From Dissulfuribacter thermophilus (GTDB lineage: Bacteria; Desulfobacterota; Dissulfuribacteria; Dissulfuribacterales; Dissulfuribacteraceae): DNA of 64,000 nt. Location: positions 147,740-211,739 of the forward strand of contig NZ_MAGO01000005.1 in assembly GCF_001687335.1 (NCBI RefSeq), written 5' to 3'. A model generated the notes under the pieces. That model saw nothing but the letters and a program-made list of their open reading frames with translations. It searched no databases and had not been told where the DNA came from. Position 1 is the stretch's first letter. Every line of letters starts with the position of its first letter. Position numbers and translations under genes: made by a program. This document shows positions 38,975 to 50,559 of this stretch, in pieces.

Positions 38975-40342
38975 ATGCGCATTATTATTGTAGATGACGA
39001 TCCAACAGCATGCAAAATTTTACGGCGAATGCTGGGAACTGAATATGAAGTTAATATATTTTACAATGGAGAAACCGCTTTCAAGTTTTTTTTACAAAAT
39101 GGGGCAGACATAATAATAACAGACATCCGAATGCCAATGATGGATGGATTACAACTGCTTACCAAAGCAAAGGAAATAGATCCAGAAGTTATTATTCTTG
39201 TCATTACTGGATATTCGTCAGTTGATTCAGCGGTTAAGGCAATTAAAAAAGGTGCTTATGATTACATATCCAAGCCTTTTGAACCAGATGATGTACTTAT
39301 ACGCATAAAAAGGGCTATAAAGGAAAAGAAACTTGAAGCAAAGGTAAGATCCTGCCAACAAGAACGACAATTAAAATTTGATAAAATTCAAATTATTACC
39401 CAAAACCCCAAAATGATGCATATGCTCGAAATAATTCGAAAAGTTGCAGCCACAGACAGTACCGTCCTCATATATGGAGAAACAGGTGTTGGAAAAGAAC
39501 TCGTAGCACGCATGATTCATTACTGGAGTCCTAGAAAAGACTATGCATTCATTCCAGTGAACTGCAGTGCTCTGTCTGAAGGAATTATGGAAAGTGAGCT
39601 TTTTGGTCATGAGAAAGGGGCTTTTACTGGCGCAACCAACAAACACATTGGTTTCTTTGAACTCGCAAACAAGGGGACCATATTACTTGATGAAATCGGC
39701 ACAACAAATAATAGGTTCCAAGTAAAATTACTCCGAGTCTTGCAAGATAAAATCATCTATCGGGTGGGAAGTACATCAGCTATCCCTATCGATACTAGAG
39801 TACTTGCTGCAACAAACCAGGACCTAGAACGTGAGGCAAACGAAAATCTTTTTAGACCGGATCTATATTACAGACTAAGTGTAGTCACTATCAAAATCCC
39901 TCCACTCAGAGAAAGAATGGATGATGTTCCTCTTCTAGCAAATCATTTTCTAAAAAAATATTCACATATAAATCCAAAAGTTAAGGGCATATCAAAAGAA
40001 AGTAAAAAAATTTTAATGGAATATCCATATCCAGGGAACGTGCGTGAACTGGAAAATATCATTGAAAGGGCTATGATACTTGAAAATAGCGATATGATCA
40101 CTCCTTCCAGTCTCATGATGACATCCAAAAGCACTGCTCAATTAGAAAATACTAGCAACTCCTCATTAGAAAACAGTCAACCTGCAGATGAAGCGCTACG
40201 CCTAGAACACGTGGAAAAGGAACATATTTTAAAAGTATTACTCATGTGTAATGGTAGAAAACTAGAAGCTGCAAGGCTTCTTGGAATCAACAAAACAACA
40301 CTTTGGCGTAAAATAAAAAAGTATGGATTACTTAATCTATAA
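38975..40342 (+). CDS. NtrC-family sigma54-dependent response regulator
   Basis: 455 residues: receiver with acidic D7-D9, acceptor Asp50 and Lys100; AAA+ domain with Walker A GETGVGKE (168-175), the sigma54-contacting GAFTGA loop (215-220) and Walker B GTILLDE (234-240); C-terminal Fis-type helix-turn-helix (RKLEAARLLGINKTTLWRKI). All residues for phosphorylation, ATP hydrolysis and sigma54 activation are intact. AAAGGAAA before the ATG. It probably binds the two inverted repeats in 36852-36911 and activates the porin-ttr promoter. Confidence 0.93.
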   Translation: MRIIIVDDDPTACKILRRMLGTEYEVNIFYNGETAFKFFLQNGADIIITDIRMPMMDGLQLLTKAKEIDPEVIILVITGYSSVDSAVKAIKKGAYDYISKPFEPDDVLIRIKRAIKEKKLEAKVRSCQQERQLKFDKIQIITQNPKMMHMLEIIRKVAATDSTVLIYGETGVGKELVARMIHYWSPRKDYAFIPVNCSALSEGIMESELFGHEKGAFTGATNKHIGFFELANKGTILLDEIGTTNNRFQVKLLRVLQDKIIYRVGSTSAIPIDTRVLAATNQDLEREANENLFRPDLYYRLSVVTIKIPPLRERMDDVPLLANHFLKKYSHINPKVKGISKESKKILMEYPYPGNVRELENIIERAMILENSDMITPSSLMMTSKSTAQLENTSNSSLENSQPADEALRLEHVEKEHILKVLLMCNGRKLEAARLLGINKTTLWRKIKKYGLLNL

Positions 40343-40442
40343 TCTTGGTGTTAGCTAAGTAGGACATATGAAAACTATATGCACAAACAACTTAACTCGC
40401 ACATGCCAAATACAGATCAGCATCAAATAGGAAATTCCTCCT

Positions 40443-43400
40443 CTACCCCAATAAGACCTTTTGGGTGGGAGTACGTTTTTCACCAGCTATAAAGGCCTCA
40501 ATACCGCCCTGAAATATCACTTTTCCACCGTTTTTTCCCCCTCCTGGGCCAAGTTCAATCACGTAGTCACATCCGAGAATGACGTCTACATTGTGCTCTA
40601 CTATGATGACGGTGTTTCCAAGCTCACATAGCTTTCTCAAGTGCCTCATCAACCTTTCCACGTCTTTCATGTGGAGGCCCGTAGTTGGTTCATCCAGTAG
40701 ATACACCACTCCTTCAGGGCTTCTTGCCATGAGTTCTCGAGAGAGTTTGAGCCTTTGGGCCTCACCCCCTGAAAGATGCGGGCTTCTCTGTCCTAGCTCG
40801 AGGTAACCAAGGCCAAGGTCTGACAAAAGGCCGAGAGATCGCTTAAGCCTTGGATGGGCCTTAAAAAAGGAAAGTGCTTCATCTACTGTCATACTCAGGC
40901 ACTCAGAGATGTTTTTTCCAGACCACCTCACTTGGAGTACTTCGTCTTTAAAACGCTTTCCTCCGCAATCAGGACAAGTGATGTACACAGGTGGCAAAAA
41001 ACCGAGTTTCACCTCTTCAGCTCCCTGGCCTTTGCACGTTGGACACCTACCACCTTCAGTATTGAATGAAAAGGTAGACTTTGAATAGCCCCTCGCCCTT
41101 GCAAGTGGGGTCTTTGCAAAGAGATCTCTCAGAAAATCAAACAATTTGAGATACGTTAGAACACACGACCTCGGAGTCCGCCCAATAGGACTTGAATCCA
41201 CCATAAGGACCTGCCTGATAATCCCATCCACACAGACGTCTCTTAAATACTCGAGGTCCTTAGATCCTTTTTTGGAGGTAATCTTTCTGAGATTTTTGTA
41301 AAGAACCTCCTCAAGAAGTGTGCTCTTTCCAGAACCGGACACCCCAACAATTGCCGTAATGGCTCCAAGGGGGATCTCCACCTCTTCATCCCTGATGTTA
41401 TGGCACGAGATGCCAGAAAGCCTTATAAGTCCAGAGGCTCTAACATCACGGTCTTTGTATATTTTCCTCTTATGCCTTCTCTCTCTTAGGGCAAGGCCTG
41501 TGAGAGAAGTCGTATTTTGTTCTATGGCTGAAGGGGGCCCCTCCGCTACAACGCGTCCTCCATTCTTTCCACCACCAGGACCAAGATCAATAACCCAGTC
41601 TGCACCCCTGATGGTCTCTTCATCGTGCTCGACCACGATTACGGTATTTCCAGCGTCCTTAAGCCTCTTAAAGACCTTGAGTAACCTCCTGTTGTCCAGT
41701 GGGTGTAGTCCTATGGTGGGTTCATCGAGAACCACTGTGAGCCCAGTAAGGCCAGAGCCGATCTGGGCAGCAAGCCTTATGCGCTGGGCCTCTCCTCCTG
41801 AGAGGGTATCTCCAGACCTAGAAAGAGAAAGATATCCAAGGCCAACATCTATTAAGAATCCAAGTCTGTCAACCACCTCTTTTACAAGGGGCTCTGCCAG
41901 TTCATGAAGGCGTTCTGACCAGGGAGGCGTACGCAACCAAGACTCGCACAACTGCTTTGCTTCTTCTACCTCAAGGTCTAAGACCTCCCCTATGTTTTTC
42001 TCATCTATCACCCAGGAAAGCGCATCTTTTGAAAGCCTTGTACCGCGGCATTCCTTGCAGGCCTTCCCCTCCGAAGGTTCCCTACCAGTACCATTACACC
42101 TCGGGCACCTTCCAGTCTGTGTATTAAAGGAAAAAAGGAGCGGATCAGGATCAGGGACTCCCATGCCACACCTGGCACAGCTCCTTCTCTCGCTAAAGAA
42201 TTCTTCATTCTGGTTTTCTCTATCCATAATGCCGATTTCACCCCCGCCATAGTAAATGGCCTTGTTAAACACGGCTTCAAAACCCGATTCGTCAGGTGAG
42301 ATCGGGCCAAATAGCCAGGAGATAGAATGAATACTGAATCTGTCGAGCTCAGGGAGATTTGTTATTGGATAAAATTTTCCATCTATCATGAGGCCAGATG
42401 CCCCGGAGATCTTTGCCTGTTCCAGTACATTTTTAAAAAATCCCTTACGCTTCCTCACTCTTGGGGCCATAAGGTAAACTTTGCAGCCCTTGAAACGTCT
42501 CTTGATCTCATCGATGATCCTGTCTCGCTTGGTCTCCTTTAAAAGAAGACCACAACCAGGGCACCTGGCCTGAGAAACCTTTGAATAAAGAAGTCTTAGA
42601 AAATGAGCCACTTCTGTCAATGTCGCCACAGTGGACATTGGCCCAGAACGTGCCTTTCTCTGCTCAATGGCCACTGATGGACTGAGGCCAACAAGTTCGT
42701 CAACGTCTGGCCTTTCATATAACTTCAAAAACTGGCGCACATAAGATGAGAGGCACTCAATATACCTTCTTTCTCCCTCTGAGTGGATAATGTCGAAGGC
42801 AAGAGTGGATTTTCCTGAACCAGAAGGGCCGGTAATCACCACGAACTTTTCACGGGGGATGGAAACATCTATGGATTTGAGATTATGGTGCCTGGCGCCC
42901 TTTATCTCTATTGTAGCATTGACCGCGGCTTCCTGGATCCTTTGAGGTTCTAGTGCCTTTTTAGGATACGAAGACGGCCATTTCGTACATTGAAGAAAAG
43001 GCGCGGTCTTTGACTCCTTTATCTTGTACAGTCCTTGTGGCTCTCCTTCATAAATAAGGTAGCCTCCTTTTTCACCCCCTTCTGGTCCAAGTTCGATCAG
43101 CCAATGTGAATTTCTTATAAATCTTGGATTGTGTTCAACAACTACTACTGATGCATTTTTTTTCCTAATTAGGGCATGACAGCCCCTAATAATCAGGTCT
43201 ACTTCCCTTGGATGGAGTCCCCTAGTAGGCTCATCAAGTATGTATAATGTATGGCCTGGGGTATCTCGCTCCAAAAATGCCTTTGTAAGCCTGAGCCGCT
43301 GTGCCTCTCCTCCAGAAAGTGTGCTCAGTCTCTGATCAAGAGTAAGGTGCCCTAGGCCAAGATCATTTATGACCTTTAACGAGGATGCCACCTTTTTAAC

Positions 43401-45737
43401 ATCCTTAAAGAAGGCCATTGCCTCCTTAACAGTCATTGCCAGGCATTGATCGAATCGCACTCCTTTGTATGGGACCGACCTAATTTCAGGTTTGAGCCGC
43501 GTTCCATTACACACTGGGCAGAGGAGTTCGACATCGGGCAAAAACTGCATCTCGAGGACCTCTACCCCAAGCCCCTTACAGTTTTCGCACCTTCCAAGCG
43601 GTGAATTAAATGAAAAATTTCCTGGCTTGAGCCCCATGGCCTTGGCCTGGGGAGTATTGGCAAATACCTTTCTTATGCCATCAAACACCCCTGAATATGT
43701 GGCCACTGTTGCCCTTGGAGTGCGGGTAAGACTCGATTGGTCAACTAAGACCACCTCGCTAATGGTCTCTAACCCTACGATTTCAGAAAAGGCCCCAGGA
43801 GATTCAACTGGTTCGCCAAGGTACCTTTTTACTGCTCTAAAGAGCACCTCTTCAACAAGACTGGATTTGCCAGAGCCAGACACCCCTGTTACTACAGTAA
43901 GCCTCCCAAGGGGGATACGGACATTTACGGACTTTAGGTTGTTAGCCCTGACCTCCTTTACAATAATTGCATCTTCTTTCGAAATCTGGCCTGGAGTTTT
44001 TGCTGGAAGGGGCGCGTCTGTAGCCACATAGTCTAAAAGCAGAGATTCGTCTGGTGGCCCCTGGTAGGTAACCTCCCCACCCTCTTTTCCTGAGCCTGGT
44101 CCTAGGGCTATAACCCCATGGGACGAACTTATAAGCTGTGGTTCGTGAGTGACTGTAAGGATAGTGTTTCCTCTATTCCAAAGCCCCTCTAGTACCTTCT
44201 TTATACCCAAAACGTCGTGTGGATGGAGTCCTCGAGACGGCTCATCAAGACAGTAGAGGGTGTCTTTTAGGGCATTTCCCAGGGCACGGGCCAGGGTTAC
44301 CCGCAACATTTCACCACCTGACAGCGTTCTTGACTGACGGTTTAGTCCAAGATAACCAACACCTGAAAGACTAAGCGTCTCCAGCCTATTTTCAAGCTCT
44401 CTAAAAAGAGTGGCACTTGCCCTATCCTTTTGAAAAAAATCATTATTTTCCCTTAACCACCTAAGGGCTTCATCTACGGAAAGGGAGTAAAAGTCCCCAA
44501 TATTTTTTCCAAGGAGCCTGTAATAAAGTGCCTCCTTTCTAAAGCGCGTCCCATTACATTCAGGGCACGTGGTGTAAGCCCTATATCGCGATAATAGGAT
44601 CCTAATGTGGGCCTTATAGCGATACCTCTCAAGTTCTTCAAAGAGTGCCTCCATACCTGGCCAAGGCCCATGCCCATATTTCACCAGTTGCTTGATGTCG
44701 TCTGGGAGCTCTCGCCACGGAGTCCTGGGGTCTACTCCCTTGTCCTCAAGGACCTCAAGGAGAAGGCCCTTTTCATACTCCCATGATTCCAGAGGTAAAA
44801 TTGCCCCTCCTACTATGCTCTTTGAAGGATCTGGAATCACCAGATTCCAGTCTATGCCAGTACCCCTTCCAAAGCCCTGGCATTCAGGGCATGCCCCTGC
44901 AGGGGTGTTGAAGGAAAATAGCGCAAGAGTCGGAGGTGAAAAATGCAGCCCACAGCGGGCACATTGCCGATTCCTGGAGAAAGGGAATGGACCTAGGAAT
45001 CTATTTTTATCCCTATTTAAAAAATAACAAACTACCCGTCCCTTACCCTCTAGAAATCCGAGCTCAAGGGCCTCACGTATACGTTGCTCTATTGTGCCAT
45101 TTAAATCATCTGGACCTTTAAACCGTATTCTGTCAACAATAACGGATATGGTAGAGAGATTGTGCGTATCTACAAGTTCGTCAAGCCTGCGTATTTCACC
45201 TTCGACTATGCAGCGGCTATAGCCCCTTGATTCAAAATCCAGGGCCTCAAAATCTTTGGGTTCAACCTCTGCCCCTATTATGAAGATTCCCTCTTTTTCT
45301 GCTTCCAAAAGCCCTTTTAGTAGATCAACAACGTCTCCGAGGCCCTGCTCCTTTACAACACTGCCGCATCCAGGACACTCAAGGTGGCTGAGACGAAAAA
45401 ACAGGTGCCTTACAGGGAATGTTATCTCAGAGAGCGTTGCAACAGTGGACCTCGCATTCCTAACTGGATTCCTCCCTAGGACTGCAATGGAGGCAGGAAG
45501 TCCTGAGATAAAGCTCGCTTTTGGCCTTGGTTTCCTCTCAAGAAATTGACGAACATATGGTGAAAATGTCTCTATGTAGCGCCTTTCAGACTCGGCATGG
45601 ATAGTATCGAATACAAGGGTGGACTTCCCAGCTCCAGAAGGCCCTATGACGGATATGATCCGTCCCAAGAAAATATCCAGATCAATATTTTTTAAATTAT
45701 GTTCAAAAAGTCCCCTAAGGACAATCTTCTTATCCAT
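40443..45737 (-). CDS. uvrA: Double-length UvrA-like excinuclease ATPase (tandem dimeric form)
   Basis: 1764 residues from ATG 45737 (AGAGGA 6 bases before); normal UvrA is about 940. Two UvrA-type halves, each with two ABC ATPase domains, so four Walker A loops ([32 protein letters not shown]), four LSGGE signatures and four LDEP Walker B-like motifs, plus CxxC zinc pairs (e.g. [16 protein letters not shown]). A natural fusion of the UvrA dimer; double-length forms are known from some Desulfobacterota. It may bind damaged DNA, but a specialised function (UvrA2-like tolerance of lesions) is possible. No uvrB or uvrC is adjacent. Confidence 0.88.
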   Translation of the reverse strand: MDKKIVLRGLFEHNLKNIDLDIFLGRIISVIGPSGAGKSTLVFDTIHAESERRYIETFSPYVRQFLERKPRPKASFISGLPASIAVLGRNPVRNARSTVATLSEITFPVRHLFFRLSHLECPGCGSVVKEQGLGDVVDLLKGLLEAEKEGIFIIGAEVEPKDFEALDFESRGYSRCIVEGEIRRLDELVDTHNLSTISVIVDRIRFKGPDDLNGTIEQRIREALELGFLEGKGRVVCYFLNRDKNRFLGPFPFSRNRQCARCGLHFSPPTLALFSFNTPAGACPECQGFGRGTGIDWNLVIPDPSKSIVGGAILPLESWEYEKGLLLEVLEDKGVDPRTPWRELPDDIKQLVKYGHGPWPGMEALFEELERYRYKAHIRILLSRYRAYTTCPECNGTRFRKEALYYRLLGKNIGDFYSLSVDEALRWLRENNDFFQKDRASATLFRELENRLETLSLSGVGYLGLNRQSRTLSGGEMLRVTLARALGNALKDTLYCLDEPSRGLHPHDVLGIKKVLEGLWNRGNTILTVTHEPQLISSSHGVIALGPGSGKEGGEVTYQGPPDESLLLDYVATDAPLPAKTPGQISKEDAIIVKEVRANNLKSVNVRIPLGRLTVVTGVSGSGKSSLVEEVLFRAVKRYLGEPVESPGAFSEIVGLETISEVVLVDQSSLTRTPRATVATYSGVFDGIRKVFANTPQAKAMGLKPGNFSFNSPLGRCENCKGLGVEVLEMQFLPDVELLCPVCNGTRLKPEIRSVPYKGVRFDQCLAMTVKEAMAFFKDVKKVASSLKVINDLGLGHLTLDQRLSTLSGGEAQRLRLTKAFLERDTPGHTLYILDEPTRGLHPREVDLIIRGCHALIRKKNASVVVVEHNPRFIRNSHWLIELGPEGGEKGGYLIYEGEPQGLYKIKESKTAPFLQCTKWPSSYPKKALEPQRIQEAAVNATIEIKGARHHNLKSIDVSIPREKFVVITGPSGSGKSTLAFDIIHSEGERRYIECLSSYVRQFLKLYERPDVDELVGLSPSVAIEQRKARSGPMSTVATLTEVAHFLRLLYSKVSQARCPGCGLLLKETKRDRIIDEIKRRFKGCKVYLMAPRVRKRKGFFKNVLEQAKISGASGLMIDGKFYPITNLPELDRFSIHSISWLFGPISPDESGFEAVFNKAIYYGGGEIGIMDRENQNEEFFSERRSCARCGMGVPDPDPLLFSFNTQTGRCPRCNGTGREPSEGKACKECRGTRLSKDALSWVIDEKNIGEVLDLEVEEAKQLCESWLRTPPWSERLHELAEPLVKEVVDRLGFLIDVGLGYLSLSRSGDTLSGGEAQRIRLAAQIGSGLTGLTVVLDEPTIGLHPLDNRRLLKVFKRLKDAGNTVIVVEHDEETIRGADWVIDLGPGGGKNGGRVVAEGPPSAIEQNTTSLTGLALRERRHKRKIYKDRDVRASGLIRLSGISCHNIRDEEVEIPLGAITAIVGVSGSGKSTLLEEVLYKNLRKITSKKGSKDLEYLRDVCVDGIIRQVLMVDSSPIGRTPRSCVLTYLKLFDFLRDLFAKTPLARARGYSKSTFSFNTEGGRCPTCKGQGAEEVKLGFLPPVYITCPDCGGKRFKDEVLQVRWSGKNISECLSMTVDEALSFFKAHPRLKRSLGLLSDLGLGYLELGQRSPHLSGGEAQRLKLSRELMARSPEGVVYLLDEPTTGLHMKDVERLMRHLRKLCELGNTVIIVEHNVDVILGCDYVIELGPGGGKNGGKVIFQGGIEAFIAGEKRTPTQKVLLG

Positions 45738-45911
45738 ACTCATTCCTCTATGTAACGCAATGAACATTATAATATATTTTTCAAATCACTCTCCATAAAT
45801 AAAAATAACCACTCGCCTAGGGAGATTTGTCCCCAGAGCGATAATTTATTTGAAACAAAAATATATAGATTGTCTGAGTTTGATATAGCGGTAAGCGAAC
45901 TGGTGGGTATT

Positions 45912-47600
45912 TCAAATAGCAATAGACAAAATCAAAGACGACACCATAAAGACCATACTCAAGGCCTCTACCATGAGTTCGAGTCTAAGATTTTGCCCCA
46001 GTTTTTCGCGCTTAAAATATTTTACGAGGAAAAGTCCATACAAAAATGCAATGGGAAATGCCAAAAAAGACGCCCCCATCCCCTTTAAGAAAATCGAGGG
46101 GAACGATGAGATCACCGCAAAGATTGTGCATAAAACAGCAGTGAATTTGAGGACCTTCTCTTCCCCCAAAAGGATGGTCATGGTCTCTCTTCCAACGAGT
46201 CTATCGCCCTGAAGATCTATTATCTCCATGAGGACGTCTCTTAGAATTACAAGAAAGAACACGAAAAACAGGACTAGCCAGCAAGACGGTGAATTAAAGG
46301 GGTCTTTACAGGGGATTAGCACCGATAGTGTAGCCCATGCTCCTGCTACGAAGAGGGTCTTTGATCCAGGTAGTTCTTTGAGTCTGGTAACGGAATATAG
46401 GAGCCCAAGGGCTACGACAAAAAGGAGGATGACAAACTTCAAAGTGCTGAGATAAAGGGCAAGTCCAAAGGCTGCTACCACCCCAAATATGGATGCAGAC
46501 AAAAACACCTTTTTATACTTTAGGAGAAATGCTGTCCTAAGAGGATCATTAAATCTGCCGGACTTTTCATCTATTAGTCTATTTAGGGTGTGCATTGCGA
46601 ATACGAGAAAAAATGCTATAAGGGCCCCTAAATAGCCCTTTATTCCAAGTATATTAGATGCCCCTATACACAGAGACGCACCACTAAGCCCTGTCCATAG
46701 GTTACTTTCATGCAGAAATCTAAGGGTCCTCCAGATTGCACGGCTAAAAATGGATTCATCCTTTCCAGGGATGGCCTCGACCCTTCTAAGCACTCCATTA
46801 ATTACCCAGTTTGGCGTAGAGGCACCGGCGGTCACCCCCACACTTGAAAATCGTCTCAGCGCATCCTCGTCAATTTCCCTTTCTGTCTCTACGAAAAAGA
46901 CTTCCTTGCCCTCTTCCTCAACAATCTCTGCAAGACGCTTTGTATTAGCGCTCTTTTTTCCGCCAACAACTATTACGGCCTCAACTTCACTTGCCAGACG
47001 CCTTACCTCTTCCTGTCTTCTCTTGGTTGAATCGCAGATGGTGTCGAATATGCGCCCGTCCGGAAACTTCTTGAGAAGCCAGTCTGACCATTCCTTGAAG
47101 CGTTCCCTGTCCTGGGTGGTCTGTGCTACTATTATGTAGGGAGCGTTTAGACTAAGGGCTTTCAACTCGTCTTCACTCGAAACCAAAATACCCTTTTCAC
47201 CAGCGTGCCCGAGGATACCCTTTACCTCAGGATGCCCTTTATCTCCCACGACTACAACGAGGAAACCCTTTTCAGCATAGTGCCCTGCAATAGATTGAAC
47301 CTTTATGACCCTAGGGCATGTCCCGTCAATGACCTGAAAACCTGCCTCTTCAAGACGATTTCTCTCTAGGGGGGTAATCCCGTGCGCCCTTATGATTACA
47401 GTCCCCTCCCCTTTTTCAGGGATCTCTTTTAGGACCTCAACACCTTTTTCACGGAGGAGTTCCAGTGCAGAAGGATTATGAATTAGGGGACCATAGGTAA
47501 AGATCGGCCCGTCAAAGCCTGAACTTACCTCAAGAGCAAGGTCCATGGCCTCTCTTACCCCCATGCAAAAACCAGCTATTCGAGCAAGTTTTACCTTCAT
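45912..47600 (-). CDS. ispH: IspH (HMBPP reductase) fused to a UbiA-type prenyltransferase
   Basis: 562 residues. About 1-285 is IspH: [4Fe-4S] cysteines in GFCMGV, DGTCPRV and TICDSTKR, GHPEVKG, QTTQ, and the C-terminal GVTAGASTPNWV. About 290-562 is a membrane UbiA-like domain: first Asp motif HTLNRLIDEKSGRFND, second DLQGDRLVGRETM, with about eight helices. IspH makes IPP/DMAPP and UbiA-type enzymes use polyprenyl diphosphates, so the fusion links supply to use at the membrane. It is 55 bases after glyS in the same run. Confidence 0.88.
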   Translation of the reverse strand: MKVKLARIAGFCMGVREAMDLALEVSSGFDGPIFTYGPLIHNPSALELLREKGVEVLKEIPEKGEGTVIIRAHGITPLERNRLEEAGFQVIDGTCPRVIKVQSIAGHYAEKGFLVVVVGDKGHPEVKGILGHAGEKGILVSSEDELKALSLNAPYIIVAQTTQDRERFKEWSDWLLKKFPDGRIFDTICDSTKRRQEEVRRLASEVEAVIVVGGKKSANTKRLAEIVEEEGKEVFFVETEREIDEDALRRFSSVGVTAGASTPNWVINGVLRRVEAIPGKDESIFSRAIWRTLRFLHESNLWTGLSGASLCIGASNILGIKGYLGALIAFFLVFAMHTLNRLIDEKSGRFNDPLRTAFLLKYKKVFLSASIFGVVAAFGLALYLSTLKFVILLFVVALGLLYSVTRLKELPGSKTLFVAGAWATLSVLIPCKDPFNSPSCWLVLFFVFFLVILRDVLMEIIDLQGDRLVGRETMTILLGEEKVLKFTAVLCTIFAVISSFPSIFLKGMGASFLAFPIAFLYGLFLVKYFKREKLGQNLRLELMVEALSMVFMVSSLILSIAI

Positions 47601-47655
47601 AAAGCGTAATCTAGTCTGTTATCCAGCTCCTCTGGTAGGCATGCGGGCTTAAGAT

Positions 47656-49731
47656 CTAACCACTTATGGCTGAAAGGTCCCCTATGCTCAAAAAGAGTGA
47701 ACTGATCTCATATATAAGAGCGAGTCTGTTAGCACGAATTGCCTCGTCTTCTGCCATAACAAGGACCTCGTCAAAGAACCTATCAATCGCAGGTTTGAGC
47801 CCAAGTAGGACCAACATGGCATCCTCATGACGCTTTTCGTTTAGGAGTGGCAAGACCTTCTCCCTTGCATCCTTGATGGCAGAGTATAAAGAGACTTCAG
47901 CTGGTTCTTTAAGTAGTTCTTCTTTGAGGCAAGACCGTGTCTCTCCCTTTAGAATGTTCATGCATCTTTTAAAGGCGATGCTTAGGGGTTCAAACTCTGG
48001 CCTTGTACGCACTGCCTCTATAGCACGTGCCCTTAAAATCGCATCAACTGGTTCATCAAAACAGGCCTTTAAGGCTGCCTCTACTGTATCAGGCCTAAGT
48101 CCTCGTGAGACAAGTTCATTTTTTAGCCTTGTCCTGAAAAAAGTGAGTATCTCCTCTTTGAGTTCAATCTTTGAGATGCTAAGCCCAGTGCTCTCAGTAA
48201 GGATATCAAATGCCTTTTCTATAAGATCCTCCAGAGAGATGCTGATCCCCCTATCCTCTAGGATGTGGAGGATTCCAAGGGCATGGCGTCTCAAACCAAA
48301 GGGGTCCTGCCCCCCAGTGGGCTTCATGCCAAGGGCAAATGTGGAGCAAATTGTATCTGCTCTGTCTGCTATACTTAATATTGCCCCCTCAAGGCTGCTC
48401 GGGAGTTCGCCGCCAGAGCTTTTGGGGAGGTAATGTTCATAGATAGCCAAAGCGACTGCTTCATCCTCTCCTGACCTCTGAGCATAGACCCGTCCCATAA
48501 CACCCTGTAGATCAGGGAATTCTCCCACCATCTCGGTTACGAGATCTGCCTTGGAAAGGATAGCGGCTCGCTCCACTGTGGCCCTTGATTCTGGTGCCAC
48601 TATACTGGAAATGTAGCCTGCAAGGGCCTTGATACGATTGGTCTTGTCAAGGAGGCTACCAAGCTCCTTATGAAATATTACACCAGCCAGATCCTTTACG
48701 TAGTCCTCAAGGGGTCTTTTAAGATCCTCTTCAAAGAAGAACCTGGCGTCATTTAGTCTTGCCCTAAGCACCCTTTGGTGCCCCTTTTTCAATAGATCTG
48801 GGTCCTTTGGGCTTATGTTATTTACCGATATGAAATGGGGGAGGAGTTTCCCATCTCCATCCACAACTGCAAAGTATTTCTGATGCTCCTTCATCACAGT
48901 GATGAGGACCTCTTCTGGAAGGGCCAAAAATGCCTCTTCAAAGGAACCAAGGATGCAATATGGATATTCAACTAGGAATGTATTTAGGTCCAGGAGATCC
49001 TCATCAAAGAGGAGCCTTCCTCCGGCCTCTTCTGCAAGCCTTGTTGCCTGCTCTCTGATGGCCTCCCTTCTTTTTTCCTGATCCACCACTACAAATGCCG
49101 CATTGAGTGCCTCTTCATAGGATTTAAGATCTGAAGAGACCTTGATTGCTCCAGGGGCATGAAACCTGTGTCCGTACGATTCGTTCCCAGAGACTATGCC
49201 GGCCAAGGAAAAGCTGAGCGTATCTTCTCCAAACACGGCCACAAGCCAGCGTATGGGCCTTGCAAACCTAAAACCAGAGTCTTCCCATTTCATGTTCTTG
49301 GCAAATGGGATCTCGGTAATTAGTTGAGGGAGCAATTCTTCAAGGACATCCCTGGTTGGACGCCCCTCTATCACTTTGTTTATACAGCAATATGGCCCCC
49401 TTTCAGTCTCTATAACCTCAAGGTCTTCAATGGTGACGTTGTTTCTCTTGGCAAACCCCTCTGCTGCCTTTGTGGGATTGCCGCTGTCATCAAAGGCCAC
49501 CTTTTTTGGAGGCCCCATGACCCTTTCAACCAGGTCGTCCTGCCTGTCATTTAACCCCTCAACCCAGAGAGTCAGGCGCCTAGGGGTACCAAGAGTGCGG
49601 ACATCTTTAAATTGGAGCCTATTGTCCTTTAGTCTCTCCTCTGCCCTATTTTTTAATGCATCGAGAGCAGATGGAATAAAACCTGCTGGTATCTCCTCTG
49701 TTCCTATTTCAACTATTAAATTTTTCTGCAT
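47656..49731 (-). CDS. glyS: Glycyl-tRNA synthetase beta subunit
   Basis: Beta subunit of the (alpha-beta)2 GlyRS that charges tRNA-Gly, 691 residues from ATG 49731 (a GTG/ATG earlier would add 8). It has the N-terminal [14 protein letters not shown], an HD-like region ([31 protein letters not shown]) and C-terminal anticodon-binding part, as in other bacterial glyS. It overlaps glyQ by about 23 bases, so translation is coupled. Confidence 0.96.
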   Translation of the reverse strand: MQKNLIVEIGTEEIPAGFIPSALDALKNRAEERLKDNRLQFKDVRTLGTPRRLTLWVEGLNDRQDDLVERVMGPPKKVAFDDSGNPTKAAEGFAKRNNVTIEDLEVIETERGPYCCINKVIEGRPTRDVLEELLPQLITEIPFAKNMKWEDSGFRFARPIRWLVAVFGEDTLSFSLAGIVSGNESYGHRFHAPGAIKVSSDLKSYEEALNAAFVVVDQEKRREAIREQATRLAEEAGGRLLFDEDLLDLNTFLVEYPYCILGSFEEAFLALPEEVLITVMKEHQKYFAVVDGDGKLLPHFISVNNISPKDPDLLKKGHQRVLRARLNDARFFFEEDLKRPLEDYVKDLAGVIFHKELGSLLDKTNRIKALAGYISSIVAPESRATVERAAILSKADLVTEMVGEFPDLQGVMGRVYAQRSGEDEAVALAIYEHYLPKSSGGELPSSLEGAILSIADRADTICSTFALGMKPTGGQDPFGLRRHALGILHILEDRGISISLEDLIEKAFDILTESTGLSISKIELKEEILTFFRTRLKNELVSRGLRPDTVEAALKACFDEPVDAILRARAIEAVRTRPEFEPLSIAFKRCMNILKGETRSCLKEELLKEPAEVSLYSAIKDAREKVLPLLNEKRHEDAMLVLLGLKPAIDRFFDEVLVMAEDEAIRANRLALIYEISSLFLSIGDLSAISG

Positions 49732-50554
49732 ATCCACTTGCACATCCCCTTGCAATCTTTCTTACTCTTGCAATCATATTGGTACGCTCTGCAACGCTAA
49801 GCGCACCACGAGCATCGAGCAAATTAAAGGTATGGGAGCACTTTAGACACATGTCATAGGCAGGAAGCACCAGGCCAGCCTGCAAAAGCCGCATTGCCTC
49901 CCCTTCATATATGTCGAAGAGTCTTTCAAGGCTCTCCACGTCTGCCTCTTCAAAGTTATATGTCGAAAACTCCTGCTCATCTCTAAGATGGACCTCACCA
50001 TATGTAACATGTTCATTCCACTTGAGGTCGTACACATTGTCCACACCCTGAAGATACATGGCAATGCGTTCAAGTCCGTAGGTTATCTCCGCTGCAACAG
50101 GATTACAGTCGATTCCTCCAACCTGCTGAAAGTATGTAAACTGGGTGATTTCCATGCCATCAAGCCACACCTCCCATCCAAGGCCCCATGCGCCAAGGGT
50201 AGGTGATTCCCAGTCGTCTTCTACAAAACGAATATCGTGCTCCAATGGGTCTAACCCAAAGGCCTTAAGACTGCCAAGGTAGATTTCCTGCACATCCTTT
50301 GGGGCAGGCTGAATGATCACCTGGTACTGGTAGTAGTGCTGGAGCCTGTTTGGATTCTCACCATACCTTCCATCGGTTGGACGCCTAGATGGCTGGACAT
50401 ATGCGCATCTCCAAGGATCTGGAGTGAGCACCCGCAAAAAAGTAGCTGGGTGAAATGTCCCTGCCCCAACCTCCATGTCATAGGGCTGAAGCAATAAACA
50501 ACCTTGTTTTTTCCAGTACTTGTTTAGCTCCTCTATGAGTTCCTGAAAGTACAT
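49709..50554 (-). CDS. glyQ: Glycyl-tRNA synthetase alpha subunit
   Basis: Catalytic class II subunit of the heterotetrameric GlyRS, 281 residues. Starts [17 protein letters not shown], has [12 protein letters not shown] and [15 protein letters not shown] with motif 2 residues, and ends with a GYAEKFNS tail. Normal length. Lies 5 bases after glgC and overlaps glyS, so the three are one transcript with ispH-ubiA. Confidence 0.97.
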   Translation of the reverse strand: MYFQELIEELNKYWKKQGCLLLQPYDMEVGAGTFHPATFLRVLTPDPWRCAYVQPSRRPTDGRYGENPNRLQHYYQYQVIIQPAPKDVQEIYLGSLKAFGLDPLEHDIRFVEDDWESPTLGAWGLGWEVWLDGMEITQFTYFQQVGGIDCNPVAAEITYGLERIAMYLQGVDNVYDLKWNEHVTYGEVHLRDEQEFSTYNFEEADVESLERLFDIYEGEAMRLLQAGLVLPAYDMCLKCSHTFNLLDARGALSVAERTNMIARVRKIARGCASGYAEKFNS

Positions 50555-50559
50555 CTTAT

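Noticed and set aside
41320..41907. 195-codon forward ORF opposite the tandem UvrA
   Set aside because: Ser/Pro/Arg-rich antisense of ABC ATPase motifs; not a gene.
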